Position numbers and translations under genes: made by a program. From positions 1-64,000 of the forward strand of contig REGQ01000032.1 in NCBI GenBank assembly GCA_004134985.1: a stretch of 64,000 nucleotides of DNA, given 5' to 3'. This document shows, one piece after another, positions 43,696 to 52,512 of the stretch. Under the pieces are notes generated by a model. The model had not been told where the DNA came from. It saw only the letters and a program-made list of their open reading frames with translations, and ran no database searches. The stretch is from Paenibacillaceae bacterium (lineage in GTDB: Bacteria; Bacillota; Bacilli; Paenibacillales; Paenibacillaceae). Position 1 is the stretch's first letter, and every line of letters begins with the position of its first letter.

Positions 43696-43737
43696 TTCGA
43701 AGCAGCCGCTGGAGTTCGCACTAGAGGCTGCTTCGAA
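43696..43737 (+). terminator. Hairpin after the exporter operon
   Basis: TTCGAAGCAGCC and GGCTGCTTCGAA form a perfect 12-base stem around an 18-base loop. There is no T-run (ACATG follows), so termination may be weak or Rho-assisted. Confidence 0.55.
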
Positions 43738-43910
43738 CATGTTTGAGCGGGACAGATTACACGGAGATAGACGACGCGCGTATTGCGATGTGATTATTAT
43801 TTTTTATATGAAGCTTTAAAGGGTGTCGGCACTGGACAACATTGCGCATCCTGAGACAGGAATGGAGCGATTGATTCCTATACACTGTATTTGAAAGGAG
43901 ATGAGGTCAA

Positions 43911-44792
43911 ATGGAGACGATAAGATTGCTTCGCCAAGCCATTGATTATATCGAGGACCAACTGCACACAGCGCTTCAAATTGACGATATTGCCAAGGTC
44001 GCGTTATCATCCAAATATCATTTTCAACGAATGTTTCACGCTTTGACGGGTTTTACGGTAACTGAATATGTACGCAACCGCCGACTGACACTCGCAGCTG
44101 AAGAGCTGGCGGGGACGGACAGCAAAGTGATCTCTGTCGCGCTTAAGTATGGCTACGAGAGCCCGGAAGCGTTCGCGAAAGCATTTCAACGGATGCATGG
44201 TGTGACACCGTCGGCTGCAAAGAAAATGGATGTGAAGCTCAAGGCGTTTCCCCGAATCTCCTTTCAAATTCATATTAAGGGAGAATCGGAAATGAACTAT
44301 CGAATTGTGGAGGAAACAGGCTATAAGGTGATAGGGAGCAATATTGTTATCCAGAAGGATGCCTCCAAGGAGGTGCCTGAATTTGTGGAGAGAATTTGGA
44401 AAGACGGAACCCATGATCGCATCAATGAAGCTGTTGGGAAACCGGCAGGTACATTGTTATTTGGCTATTACTATGATTTTGCTGAGGATGGAACAAAGCG
44501 TTATCTAATGGGCAATGAGTTGCCGGAGGGGGACATCATTCAAGCAGGTCTCACCACAATAGATATTCCAGATCAGGTATACGCTGTATTTGAGGGCAAG
44601 GAGAAGATTACCGAGGACATTGAAATCGGCTTGGAAATTAAAAATGTCTGGCATCGTATTTACTCGGAATGGTTTCCTTCCATGAGCTTTGAGCAAGTCG
44701 AGGGTCCATGTATTGAAAAATATTATTGGGTGGATGAACAGCAGATCGATTCAGTATGCGAGGTCTGGATTCCGGTAAAGCGCAAGGCATAG
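43911..44792 (+). CDS. AraC regulator with GyrI-like effector domain
   Basis: A 293-residue regulator of the Rob/BmrR-type layout: an N-terminal double helix-turn-helix AraC domain (residues 8-108, IEDQLHTALQIDDIAKVALSS, VISVALKYGYESPEAFAKAFQRMHGVTPS) and a C-terminal GyrI-like/AraC_E_bind domain (about 125-292) with the typical ends VEETGYKVIGSNI and VCEVWIPVK that binds amphipathic drugs. Expected role is drug- or stress-responsive activation. ATG 43911 follows AAAGGAGATGAGG. It is 220 bases after the exporter operon and could regulate it; no operator was found. Confidence 0.92.
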   Translation: METIRLLRQAIDYIEDQLHTALQIDDIAKVALSSKYHFQRMFHALTGFTVTEYVRNRRLTLAAEELAGTDSKVISVALKYGYESPEAFAKAFQRMHGVTPSAAKKMDVKLKAFPRISFQIHIKGESEMNYRIVEETGYKVIGSNIVIQKDASKEVPEFVERIWKDGTHDRINEAVGKPAGTLLFGYYYDFAEDGTKRYLMGNELPEGDIIQAGLTTIDIPDQVYAVFEGKEKITEDIEIGLEIKNVWHRIYSEWFPSMSFEQVEGPCIEKYYWVDEQQIDSVCEVWIPVKRKA

Positions 44793-44939
44793 TCAGCAGA
44801 GTACTCGCGCTAATGTGCCCGAGATGCCCCTGCCGCTATGAAGACGCAAGTGAGATTGCTGAATATGTAACAGATGCACTGGTCTTGCAAATCGAAGGAT
44901 ATGCCTAGGTATTTAACTCACCAGAAATAACTATTTTAA

Positions 44940-44968
44940 TTGACGAACTAGGGGGTTCCTCTTATAAT
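44940..44968 (+). promoter_or_regulatory. Sigma-A promoter of the SGNH hydrolase gene
   Basis: TTGACG (44940-44945), 17-base spacer, TATAAT (44963-44968): near-consensus. Transcription would begin about 44975, leaving a 20-base leader before ATG 44995. Confidence 0.85.
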
Positions 44969-44994
44969 GAAGCCGTTATCTGGATACGAAGGGA

Positions 44995-46101
44995 ATGATT
45001 CCTGAGATGAACGAGCACATTTGGAAGCATAGAGGAACACTTCGAAATACTATGAGAGCGCTTGCTGCGGGGACGTTGCGATTAGGGTTTATCGGCGGTT
45101 CGATTACAGATGCCAGAACTCGCTACAATTGGCCTGAGGCGGTCATTGCCTGGTTTAAAGAGCATTTTCCTCATACACAGTTGTTTGTTGAAAATGCCGC
45201 AATCGGAGCGACAGGCAGTGAATTGGCTGTGTTTCGTGCCGAGCATGATTTGATTGACCGGCAATGCGATCTGGTATTTGTAGATTATTCAGTGAATGAC
45301 GAGGATGAGCCAAGCGAAAAAAGGATGAGAACGAGAGAAGGACTGCTGCGGAAATTAATGGCCGACGGACGGAGAGATGTCCTGCTTGTCCATACTTTCC
45401 GTCAATCCTTCTACCGTGAGATGAGCGAAGGGAAGGTGCCTTCGTCCATCGCCGATTTCGAGATGCTGGCTGAACATTATCATATCGGATCGATCGGGAT
45501 GGGGCTATATGCGCTTGAGGAGGTTCGGCTAGGAAGGATGCGTTGGGAAGAATGGCTGCCAGATGGCCTGCACCCGACTGAAAGAGGAAGCTTGAGTTAT
45601 GCCCAGAGTGTGATCAAGTTTTTGCAGAAAGAACTTATGGGGTTGGAGAATAATGCTCCTTCTGCGGAACCAACGATGCTGGTGCAGCCGCTTAATCCGA
45701 AAAATTGGGAGAAGGCATCCAGCTTGCCATTGTCCGATGTCATCACGGAAGGGCCTTGGGTAATTCGACGTTGGCCGCATTTGGAATGGATGGATCAAGT
45801 GCTGGAAACGGCGGCAGTTGGTGCAAAACTGAAATTTTCATTTGTAGGAGGCGGCTTGACGTTAGGATTTGATTTCGGAAAAACCTCCTCGGAATTCCGC
45901 TATCGCCTGGATAACGGACCATGGGAGAACTCCGCGCGGAATCGCCCTGAATGGTGTGGTAATGAGGGGTGGTACAGGGTGCATACGATTGCAGAAGATT
46001 TGATCGATGGACCGCATGAGTTTGAGATGGAAGTCATCCATGGTGATGCGCCTAACTGTACAGGAACCAACTGCCGCTTGGCGCTGATCGGTATTTCATG
46101 A
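44995..46101 (+). CDS. SGNH/GDSL-type hydrolase with C-terminal beta domain
   Basis: A 368-residue esterase-type enzyme without a signal peptide. SGNH blocks are visible: catalytic Ser in FIGGSITDA near residue 38, GATGSELAVF for block II, Asn in VDYSVNDE near residue 102 for block III, and Asp-x2-His in DGLHPTERG near residue 195. Residues about 230-368 add a beta domain (LKFSFVGGGLTLGFDFG). Family members deacetylate sugars or hydrolyse small esters; an oligosaccharide substrate is plausible but not shown. AAGGGA abuts ATG 44995; an internal ATG 45007 is an alternative start. Confidence 0.85.
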   Translation: MIPEMNEHIWKHRGTLRNTMRALAAGTLRLGFIGGSITDARTRYNWPEAVIAWFKEHFPHTQLFVENAAIGATGSELAVFRAEHDLIDRQCDLVFVDYSVNDEDEPSEKRMRTREGLLRKLMADGRRDVLLVHTFRQSFYREMSEGKVPSSIADFEMLAEHYHIGSIGMGLYALEEVRLGRMRWEEWLPDGLHPTERGSLSYAQSVIKFLQKELMGLENNAPSAEPTMLVQPLNPKNWEKASSLPLSDVITEGPWVIRRWPHLEWMDQVLETAAVGAKLKFSFVGGGLTLGFDFGKTSSEFRYRLDNGPWENSARNRPEWCGNEGWYRVHTIAEDLIDGPHEFEMEVIHGDAPNCTGTNCRLALIGIS

Positions 46102-46126
46102 TTCAAGAGAAAAGGGAAGAACGGTT

Positions 46127-46159
46127 CAAAAACCAGTCCACGTATTGGGCTGGTTTTTG
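46127..46159. terminator. Bidirectional terminator
   Basis: CAAAAACCAG pairs with CTGGTTTTTG around a 13-base loop that has a smaller CCA/TGG pair; A- and T-runs allow use from both sides. It separates the converging SGNH and LOG-family genes. Confidence 0.85.
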
Positions 46160-46167
46160 TTTGATGA

Positions 46168-46749
46168 TTACGTTTGTTGTTCGGTAAGATACGTTTTTAC
46201 CGCGGGCGGTTTATAAGAATTGAATTGATCCAGCAGCTGTACGGGATCCTCCGCGACAAGTGCCATGGGACGATACTTCTCTTGCAGAAACTGTTCCTGC
46301 AGCATACGATCGAACATGGCGATCAACGGATCATAATAACGATTGATGTTCAACAGTCCGCATGGTTTTTGGTGTAGTCCGAGTTGTGCCCATGTGAATA
46401 TTTCAAAAAATTCTTCAAGTGTGCCCGGCCCTCCCGGCATGGCGATGAACCCATCGGCCAGTTCGGCCATGACTGTTTTTCGCTCATGCATAGAGTCGAC
46501 GATAATCAACTCGGACAGATGTTTGTGGGCGATTTCCCTGTTCTGCAGAAAGCCGGGCAGCACGCCAATTACTTGTCCGCCTGCTGCCAGAACAGCATCC
46601 GCAACAGCCCCCATAACACCGACGCTTGCTCCGCCATATACCAGAGTGATATTGCGTTTCACCAATTCTTCCCCAAGAGCTTTCGCCCCTTGTTGATAAT
46701 GTTCCGATGCACCATTGCTTGATCCACAGAATACGGCTATTTTATTCAC
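46168..46749 (-). CDS. LOG-family nucleotide phosphoribohydrolase-like protein
   Basis: A 193-residue Rossmann-like protein of the TIGR00730/YvdD group. The diagnostic motif PGGPGTLEEFFE near residue 107, with upstream GSSNGASEHY and YGGASVGVMG, marks the LOG family, whose plant and bacterial members cut the nucleotide of cytokinin riboside 5'-monophosphates; bacterial members may act on AMP-like nucleotides. A Met-rich MHERKTVMAELADGF loop adjoins the motif. Start is ATG 46749. It is monocistronic and converges on the SGNH hydrolase gene. Identity is firm; physiological substrate unknown. Confidence 0.93.
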   Translation of the reverse strand: MNKIAVFCGSSNGASEHYQQGAKALGEELVKRNITLVYGGASVGVMGAVADAVLAAGGQVIGVLPGFLQNREIAHKHLSELIIVDSMHERKTVMAELADGFIAMPGGPGTLEEFFEIFTWAQLGLHQKPCGLLNINRYYDPLIAMFDRMLQEQFLQEKYRPMALVAEDPVQLLDQFNSYKPPAVKTYLTEQQT

Positions 46750-46923
46750 AGCGGTTCTCCTCTACAATAAATTATCCACAAGAAATTATAGCAAATGGTG
46801 TATCATTTTGAAACTTGAAATATGGGCAGGAGACCAATGTGTTATATGCAAGAGCAGTGCGAATATTTAGCAAAACGAAAGACTAAGCCGATGATTTGGA
46901 AAAAAATTTCTGCTGCCGTGATG

Positions 46924-46952
46924 TTGACGATTCATTCGGTTTGACATATAAT
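46924..46952 (+). promoter_or_regulatory. Sigma-A promoter of the thrS T-box transcript
   Basis: TTGACG (46924-46929), 17-base spacer, TATAAT (46947-46952). Transcription would begin about 46959, just before the T-box leader. Confidence 0.85.
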
Positions 46953-46969
46953 ACCTCCAATACATGGCG

Positions 46970-47262
46970 ACGACCAAAGACATGATGCTATTCATTAGTC
47001 TGCCCAGAGAGAGAAGCGAATGCTGAAAGCTTCTTCGTGACGGTGATAAGTGTTACCCCTTTGCAGCCGCAGCATGGAACCTGCCGCTATATGGCACGAG
47101 TATATGCTGCCGTTTCATCCCCGTTAACGGATGCTTCAATGAGGACCAGGCTCTGTCTGCATTTCTTTCGAATGCGGAGATTGTCGGTCAAATTAGGGTG
47201 GAACCACGAGCTTGAACGCACTCGTCCCTTCACGGGATGTAATGCGTTTTTTTTGCGTTCAA
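46970..47262 (+). promoter_or_regulatory. T-box riboswitch leader of thrS
   Basis: A long leader runs from the promoter to the gene. The invariant T-box AGGGTGGAACCACG is at 47195-47208, followed by a terminator hairpin built on CGCACTCGTCCC/GGGATGTAATGCG and eight T (47248-47255). A candidate specifier ACC (Thr) is at 47055-47057 in a purine-rich loop after the GAAGCTTCTTC stem. Uncharged tRNA-Thr should favour the antiterminator and turn thrS on. Specifier placement is inferred from the gene and the sequence only. Confidence 0.88.
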
Positions 47263-47286
47263 ATTTGAATTGCGGAGGGGTTAGTG

Positions 47287-49200
47287 GTGGCTATTAAAGT
47301 AATGTTGCCTGATGGAGCTGTAAGGGAGTATGAACGGGGGACGACGATCGAGCAGATCGCCGCATCAATTAGCCCCGGCTTGCGCAAAAATGCCGTTGCC
47401 GGCAAAATCAACGGCCAGTCGGTAGACCTGCATCGGACGGTTGATGAGGACAGTGAAGTTGCGATCATCACGCTGGATAGCAGCGATGGGCTGGAAATTT
47501 ATCGGCATACGACAGCACATGTGCTGGCGCAGGCGCTCAAGCGTCTTTATGGGCAGCAGGCAGTCAAGCTGGGCATTGGACCGGTAATCAACGATGGTTT
47601 CTATTATGATATCGATATTGCAAAGCCGCTTTCGAGCGAGGATTTGACTGGTATTGAGCAGGAAATGATGAAGATTGCCCGTGAAAATCTGGCTGTTGAG
47701 CGACGTGTTGTCAGCCGTCAAGAGGCGCTTGATGTCTTTGGGCAGCAGGCAGAGCAGCTCAAGCTGGAACTGATCCGCGACTTGCCGGCGGAAGCCGAAA
47801 TTACACTGTACGAGCAGGGGGAGTTTTTGGATTTATGCCGTGGTCCGCATTTGCCCTCGACGGGATGGATCAAGGCGTTCAAGCTGCTGAGCGTGGCAGG
47901 AGCCTACTGGCGCGGGGATTCGAATAATCCGATGCTGCAGCGCATCTATGGCACTGCGTTTCCGAAGCAGGCGCAGCTTGATGAGCATCTGCATTTGCTG
48001 GAGGAAGCCAAGAAGCGGGATCACCGTAAGCTGGGCAAAGAGCTAGGTTTGTTCATGTTCTCCGAAGAAGCGCCAGGCATGCCGTTCTATCTGCCTAAAG
48101 GGATGACGCTGCGCAACGAGCTTGAAAGCTTTTCGCGTGGCCTGCAGACCAAGGCAGGCTATGACGAGGTTCGGACGCCGCTGATGATGAATCAGCGGAT
48201 GTGGGAGCAATCCGGCCATTGGGAACATTACCGGGACAATATGTATTTTACCGAGGTTGATGAGGCGCGGTTTGCGCTCAAACCGATGAACTGTCCAGGG
48301 CATATGATTATTTTTAAAAATGAGCTGCGTTCCTACCGCGAGCTGCCGATTCGTCTGGCGGAATTCGGTCAGGTGCACCGCCACGAGTTTTCGGGCGCAT
48401 TGAATGGGATGATGCGGGTCAGAACTTTTTGTCAGGATGATGCGCATCTGTTCGTGCGGCCCGATCAGATTGAAGATGAAATTGGCCAGGTGATCGAGCT
48501 GATCGACCAGATTTATCAGGTGTTCGGCTTCACTTACGAGATTGAACTGTCCACAAGGCCGGAGCATTCGATGGGTTCGCAGGAACTGTGGGATAAAGCG
48601 GAACATGCCTTGCAGAATGTGCTGGATGCGCGCGGCATTCGCTACCGTGTTAATGAAGGGGACGGCGCTTTTTACGGACCGAAAATCGACTTCCATATTC
48701 TCGATGCGCTGAAGCGAAGCTGGCAGTGCGCGACAATTCAATTGGATTTCCAGATGCCCGAAAAATTCGAGCTGTCGTATATCGGGGAGGATAGCCTGAA
48801 ACATCGTCCTGTGGTCATCCATCGCGCTGTATACGGCTCAATTGACCGGTTCATCGGCATTCTGACAGAGCATTACAGCGGGCAGTTCCCGCTGTGGCTG
48901 GCGCCGGTCCAAGTGAAGCTGCTGCCGGTGTCGGACAATTATGTGGACGATGCGCTGCAAGTGAAGCAGCAGCTTGTCGCCGCTGGCCTGCGCGTGGAAC
49001 TGGATGCGCGAAGCGAGAAGCTGGGCTATAAAATTCGCGAAGCGCAGCTGGAGAAGGTGCCTTATATGCTCGTTATCGGCGAGAATGAGCGCCAGCACCA
49101 GACGGTGTCGGTGCGCAAACGCGGTGAAGGTGACCAGGGAGCCTTGGCTGTGGAGCAATTCATCAGGCAGTTCGCAGCGGAAATTGAGGCGAGAGTTTAG
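47287..49200 (+). CDS. thrS: Threonyl-tRNA synthetase
   Basis: A 637-residue class II synthetase with the standard domains: TGS (1-62), tRNA SAD editing (HTTAHVLAQALKRL near residue 75 with the HxxxH metal site), the catalytic core with MNCPGHM near residue 335 and RHEFSGALNGMMR, and the C-terminal anticodon-binding domain (VKLLPVSDNYVDDALQV, GEKLGYKIREAQ-type block). It charges tRNA-Thr with threonine. GTG 47287 gives a canonical MAIKVMLPDG start after GGAGGGG; an in-frame GTG at 47284 is closer to the site. Regulated by the T-box upstream. Monocistronic. Confidence 0.98.
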   Translation: MAIKVMLPDGAVREYERGTTIEQIAASISPGLRKNAVAGKINGQSVDLHRTVDEDSEVAIITLDSSDGLEIYRHTTAHVLAQALKRLYGQQAVKLGIGPVINDGFYYDIDIAKPLSSEDLTGIEQEMMKIARENLAVERRVVSRQEALDVFGQQAEQLKLELIRDLPAEAEITLYEQGEFLDLCRGPHLPSTGWIKAFKLLSVAGAYWRGDSNNPMLQRIYGTAFPKQAQLDEHLHLLEEAKKRDHRKLGKELGLFMFSEEAPGMPFYLPKGMTLRNELESFSRGLQTKAGYDEVRTPLMMNQRMWEQSGHWEHYRDNMYFTEVDEARFALKPMNCPGHMIIFKNELRSYRELPIRLAEFGQVHRHEFSGALNGMMRVRTFCQDDAHLFVRPDQIEDEIGQVIELIDQIYQVFGFTYEIELSTRPEHSMGSQELWDKAEHALQNVLDARGIRYRVNEGDGAFYGPKIDFHILDALKRSWQCATIQLDFQMPEKFELSYIGEDSLKHRPVVIHRAVYGSIDRFIGILTEHYSGQFPLWLAPVQVKLLPVSDNYVDDALQVKQQLVAAGLRVELDARSEKLGYKIREAQLEKVPYMLVIGENERQHQTVSVRKRGEGDQGALAVEQFIRQFAAEIEARV

Positions 49201-49317
49201 GGACAGGGCAATGCCAATGCATGCCCGCAAGTCGAAGGCAGCTTAGCTGCGGGCGAATCTGTCATAGTCCGCGCTCAGTGCAGAGTCGTGTACATCACGC
49301 AGCCGCGCGGAGCTCTG

Positions 49318-49560
49318 CACATGGAGCAAACCGTGCAACCTAGCGCAGAGCCCTGCGCATGGAGCAAACCGTGCATATGAGACATAACCGCGTCATGGGG
49401 CAGAGCAGCGCAATCGCGCTGATCCGCGTGCATGGAGCAAATCGCGCATATGGGATATAACGGCGTCATGAGGAAGAGCAGCGCACACTGGGCAACCGCG
49501 CGCCGAGCCCCGCGCGAACCGCGTCATGGGAGCAGAGCAGCGCACATGGGGGAGAGGCGT
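49318..49560. repeat. GC-rich imperfect tandem repeats after thrS
   Basis: ATGGAGCAAA recurs at 49321, 49359 and 49432; the block around GCATATG-GA-ATAAC-GCGTCATG-GG-AGAGCAGCGCA repeats with a 73-base step (49359 and 49432) and its end again near 49520. The interval 49201-49582 has no supported gene. Confidence 0.7.
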
Positions 49561-49582
49561 GCAAGACGACACGCAGTGCGAA

Positions 49583-50491
49583 TTACACCGGGGCAAACGC
49601 TTTGTGCAGCATTCCGATAAACCGTTCTGCCGCCAGCGACAGTCCCATACTGTGCCTGGTGGCGATTCCGATGGTGCGTGGGGGGATCGGTGCGGCCGTC
49701 GGCAGCTCGAACAGTTCGCCGGCGGCAAGCTCCTTCTCCACGAAGGAGCGGGTAATAAAGGCGATGCCGAAGCCGAGCTTGGCGAATTCGGCCAGCAGGT
49801 CGATGCTGCCAAGCTCGATATCCGGTTCATTGGCTGTCAAGCCGTGCGCTGCGAACCAATGCTCGATAAAGTGGCGCGTGCTACTGTCCGCTGACAGCAT
49901 AAGAAGTGGAAGCTTGGAGAGCTCTTCAGGCGAGAGCGGATTGGCAGCCATCGATGCGTAAGCTTTGCCCGCGACAAAGCAGTCCTGCAAGGCGGTCAGC
50001 GGCATGATGTCAAGCAGCGGGTCATCGACAGGCAAGTGGACAAAGCCGCAATCGATGCCGCCTTCCTTCAGCCGGTGGACGATATCCGCCGTCTTGCCGT
50101 GCGACAGCCGGATGCGGATATCTGGATGCGCTAGGTGAAATTCATTCAATTGGGGAAGCAGCAGATGCTTGATCAGAGAATCGCTCGCGCCAATCCGAAT
50201 TTCGCCGCCCAGCAGCCGCTTCAACGCGTCAAGCTTGTGCTCGCCAGCTTCGAGCAGGGCGAATGACTGCTCGACATAATCGAGCAGCACCTGGCCCTCG
50301 GCCGTCAGTTTCACGCCTTTGGATAGCCGGTGAAACAACTTCACGCCAAGCGCCTCCTCCATCTGCTTGAGCGCATAGCTTACGGAAGGCTGGGTAATAT
50401 AAAGCGCTTCGGCCGCCCTTGTCAGGTTGCCAGTGCGCGCGGTTTGCAGAAAAATACGATACCATTCCAGATTGAATATGATATAGATCAC
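49583..50491 (-). CDS. LysR-type transcriptional regulator
   Basis: A 302-residue LysR regulator: N-terminal winged HTH (YRIFLQTARTGNLTRAAEALYI, TQPSVSYALKQMEEALGVKLFHR) and a two-lobed effector-binding domain (LGGEIRIGASDSLIKHLLLP to the C-terminus). It is divergent from aroA, with 95 bases between starts, and probably regulates aroA; the effector could be a shikimate-pathway or related compound. The start is uncertain: GTG 50491 has no good site, whereas AGAGGTGAT overlaps it and would better serve an ATA or ATC a few codons inside, where the homology (FNLEWYRIF) begins. Confidence 0.92.
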   Translation of the reverse strand: MIYIIFNLEWYRIFLQTARTGNLTRAAEALYITQPSVSYALKQMEEALGVKLFHRLSKGVKLTAEGQVLLDYVEQSFALLEAGEHKLDALKRLLGGEIRIGASDSLIKHLLLPQLNEFHLAHPDIRIRLSHGKTADIVHRLKEGGIDCGFVHLPVDDPLLDIMPLTALQDCFVAGKAYASMAANPLSPEELSKLPLLMLSADSSTRHFIEHWFAAHGLTANEPDIELGSIDLLAEFAKLGFGIAFITRSFVEKELAAGELFELPTAAPIPPRTIGIATRHSMGLSLAAERFIGMLHKAFAPV

Positions 50492-50586
50492 CTCTATGCC
50501 AAAGTCATAAATTGATTATTATCTTTATTTCATTCTTCTTATTATAATCGGCTTATGACAGGCAATCAATTGAAAGAGGTGGAAGT

Positions 50587-51939
50587 ATGAGTTCTGGACA
50601 TTCGATCGTCAAGGCTGATCTGGAGGCGCGTTCCCCTTGGTCGTGCAACAATGTGCGGAGTGAGGTGATTATCTCCCCGTCAGCGACGGCAATAGACGGT
50701 ACGCTGACGGCCCCAGGCAGCAAAAGCATGACCAACCGCGCGCTGCTGATCGCTGCGCTGGCTGAAGGAACCTCGCGCATTGCCGGGCTGCTGCGCAGCG
50801 ATGATGCCTACTGGTGCATCGAGAGCCTGCGACGGCTTGGCATCCGCATTGATGTGAATGACGATGAGGCGACAGTATACGGAGCAGCGGGCAATTGGCC
50901 GGTTCAGGAGAGCGAGCTGTATGTGGGAGCGGCAGGAACCGTTGCCCGCTTCCTGCCGCCGCTGCTTGCAGCAGGCGAGGGGCGCTGGAAGCTCACGGGC
51001 AGCAGACGCATGAATGAACGGCCGCTTAAGCCATTGCTGGATCGCCTTGTGGGACAAGGGGCGGATATAGCGTATGAGGGAGAAGCGGGATATCTTCCGT
51101 TCACCCTTCATGGTCAGCGGCTGCAAGGAGGCGAAGTCACTATCCCCGGGACAGTGTCGAGCCAGTTCGCCAGCGGGCTGCTGCTCGCTGCACCTTACGC
51201 CAGACAGCAGCTAACGCTGCGGCTGGAGGGGGAGACGGTGCAGCGCGACTATATTGCGATGACGCTGCAGATGATGGGCAAGTTTGGCATTGCAGCCGAC
51301 ATATCGGCGGATGGTCAATCGTTCACGGTGCCCAGCGGTATCTATCAGGCGCAATCGCTGCGGCTTGAGCCGGATATTTCGACCTGCTGTTATTTCTGGG
51401 CATTGGCGGCGCTTGCCAACGGCCGGATTCGCGTGGAGGGAGTCAACCCGGCTACACTCCAGCCGGATCTGGAATTGCTGAACGTGCTGGAGCAAATGGG
51501 TTGTATCGTCACTCGTGGCACCGACTGGGTGGAGGTGCAGGGAACGGCGCAATTAAAGGGCGGTTTTACTGTCGATATGCAGCGCTGGTCGGATCAGACG
51601 CTCACACTCGCTGTGCTTGCCGTCTATGCGGACGGCCCGATCACAATGCGCGGCGCGGCTCACATCCGTCACCATGAATGCGACCGTTTGGCCGCGATTG
51701 CAGCGGAGCTGCGCAAGCTTGGCATTGAAGCGGTCGAGTATGAAGATGGCCTGACAGTGAATCCCGGTCAGCCGCAGCCCGCGCTGCTTGATCCGCATGA
51801 TGATCACCGGATGGCGATGGCGCTTTCGCTGCTCGGCGTGAAGACGTCTGGCATACGAGTCGCTAACCCCGGCTGCGTCTCCAAGACATGCCCGGATTAC
51901 TATGAGCGCTTAGCCGCGCTTGGCATTGCGGTGACCTGA
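50587..51939 (+). CDS. aroA: EPSP synthase, divergent
   Basis: A 450-residue 5-enolpyruvylshikimate-3-phosphate synthase, the shikimate-pathway step joining PEP to shikimate 3-phosphate. Landmarks: APGSKSMTNRALLIAAL, GTVSSQFASGLLLA, RRMNERPLKPLLDRL, HECDRLAAIA and DPHDDHRMAMAL. The glyphosate/PEP loop reads LYVGAAGTVARFL, where E. coli AroA has GNAGTAMRPL, so the usual Asn and Pro are Ala and Phe. It stands alone beside a divergent LysR gene, not in a shikimate operon, and may be a second, specialised aroA. A 25-residue N-terminal extension precedes the usual start. An alternative is another enolpyruvyl transferase. Confidence 0.9.
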   Translation: MSSGHSIVKADLEARSPWSCNNVRSEVIISPSATAIDGTLTAPGSKSMTNRALLIAALAEGTSRIAGLLRSDDAYWCIESLRRLGIRIDVNDDEATVYGAAGNWPVQESELYVGAAGTVARFLPPLLAAGEGRWKLTGSRRMNERPLKPLLDRLVGQGADIAYEGEAGYLPFTLHGQRLQGGEVTIPGTVSSQFASGLLLAAPYARQQLTLRLEGETVQRDYIAMTLQMMGKFGIAADISADGQSFTVPSGIYQAQSLRLEPDISTCCYFWALAALANGRIRVEGVNPATLQPDLELLNVLEQMGCIVTRGTDWVEVQGTAQLKGGFTVDMQRWSDQTLTLAVLAVYADGPITMRGAAHIRHHECDRLAAIAAELRKLGIEAVEYEDGLTVNPGQPQPALLDPHDDHRMAMALSLLGVKTSGIRVANPGCVSKTCPDYYERLAALGIAVT

Positions 51940-52220
51940 CCAGGAACCAGGACTTGGATTAAGACTAGGACCAAGACGAAGACCAGGACGAAGACCAGGA
52001 CCAAGAACAGGACCAAGATCAAGACCAGGACCAGGACCAAGACCAGGACCAAGAACAGGACCAAGAACAGAGCCAAGATCAAGACCAAGAACAAGACCAG
52101 GATCAGGACCAAGATCAGGGCCAAGATCAAGACCAGGATCAGGACCAGAACAAAGGCCAGGACCAAGATCAGGACCAGGACCAGGACCAGGACCAAGATC
52201 AAGACCAAGACCAGGATCAG
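51938..52220. repeat. Hexanucleotide simple-repeat tract
   Basis: About 280 bases of variant hexamers CAAGAC, CAGGAC, CAAGAA and CAAGAT begin at the aroA stop codon. The + strand is almost free of T. One + frame reads Gln-Asp/Glu, another Pro-Gly-Pro-Arg, and the minus strand reads Leu-Val/Leu-Ile; long open frames there are a product of the repeat, not genes. Confidence 0.95.
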
Positions 52221-52299
52221 TCTCTGTCCCAGAACAAGTATTGCCAAGCAGGTAGTACCGGTCAAGCAAACAGTGTGGGACTGGTGAAGCCATATGAGC

Positions 52300-52480
52300 C
52301 AGAAGCCAGCCAGCTGACAAGCCAATAAGCCAATAAGCCAGCCAGCTATCAAGTCAATAATTCTGTCAGCGGTGGATGCACGGCAACAAGCAAGAAACAA
52401 GCAAGTCAAGAATCCAAGCCAACAACCTAGAAAAACCAAAAAGATAGAAGCCAACAAGTCAAAAACCAACAAGCTATATA
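52300..52480. repeat. CA-rich tract 1
   Basis: Irregular repeats of AAGCCA, CAAGC and CCAACAA (AAGCCAATAAGCCAATAAGCCAGCC near 52320, AAGCAAGAAACAAGCAAG near 52388). T is scarce on the + strand. No gene supported. Confidence 0.7.
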
Positions 52481-52512
52481 AGTTGAACGACAGAAGTGTC
52501 ATAGAGGATAAA

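Noticed and set aside
51900-52502. A 200-codon minus-strand frame with a Leu/Val-rich protein
   Set aside because: It is produced by the hexanucleotide tract and has no ribosome binding site; hydrophobic repeats follow from the simple sequence.
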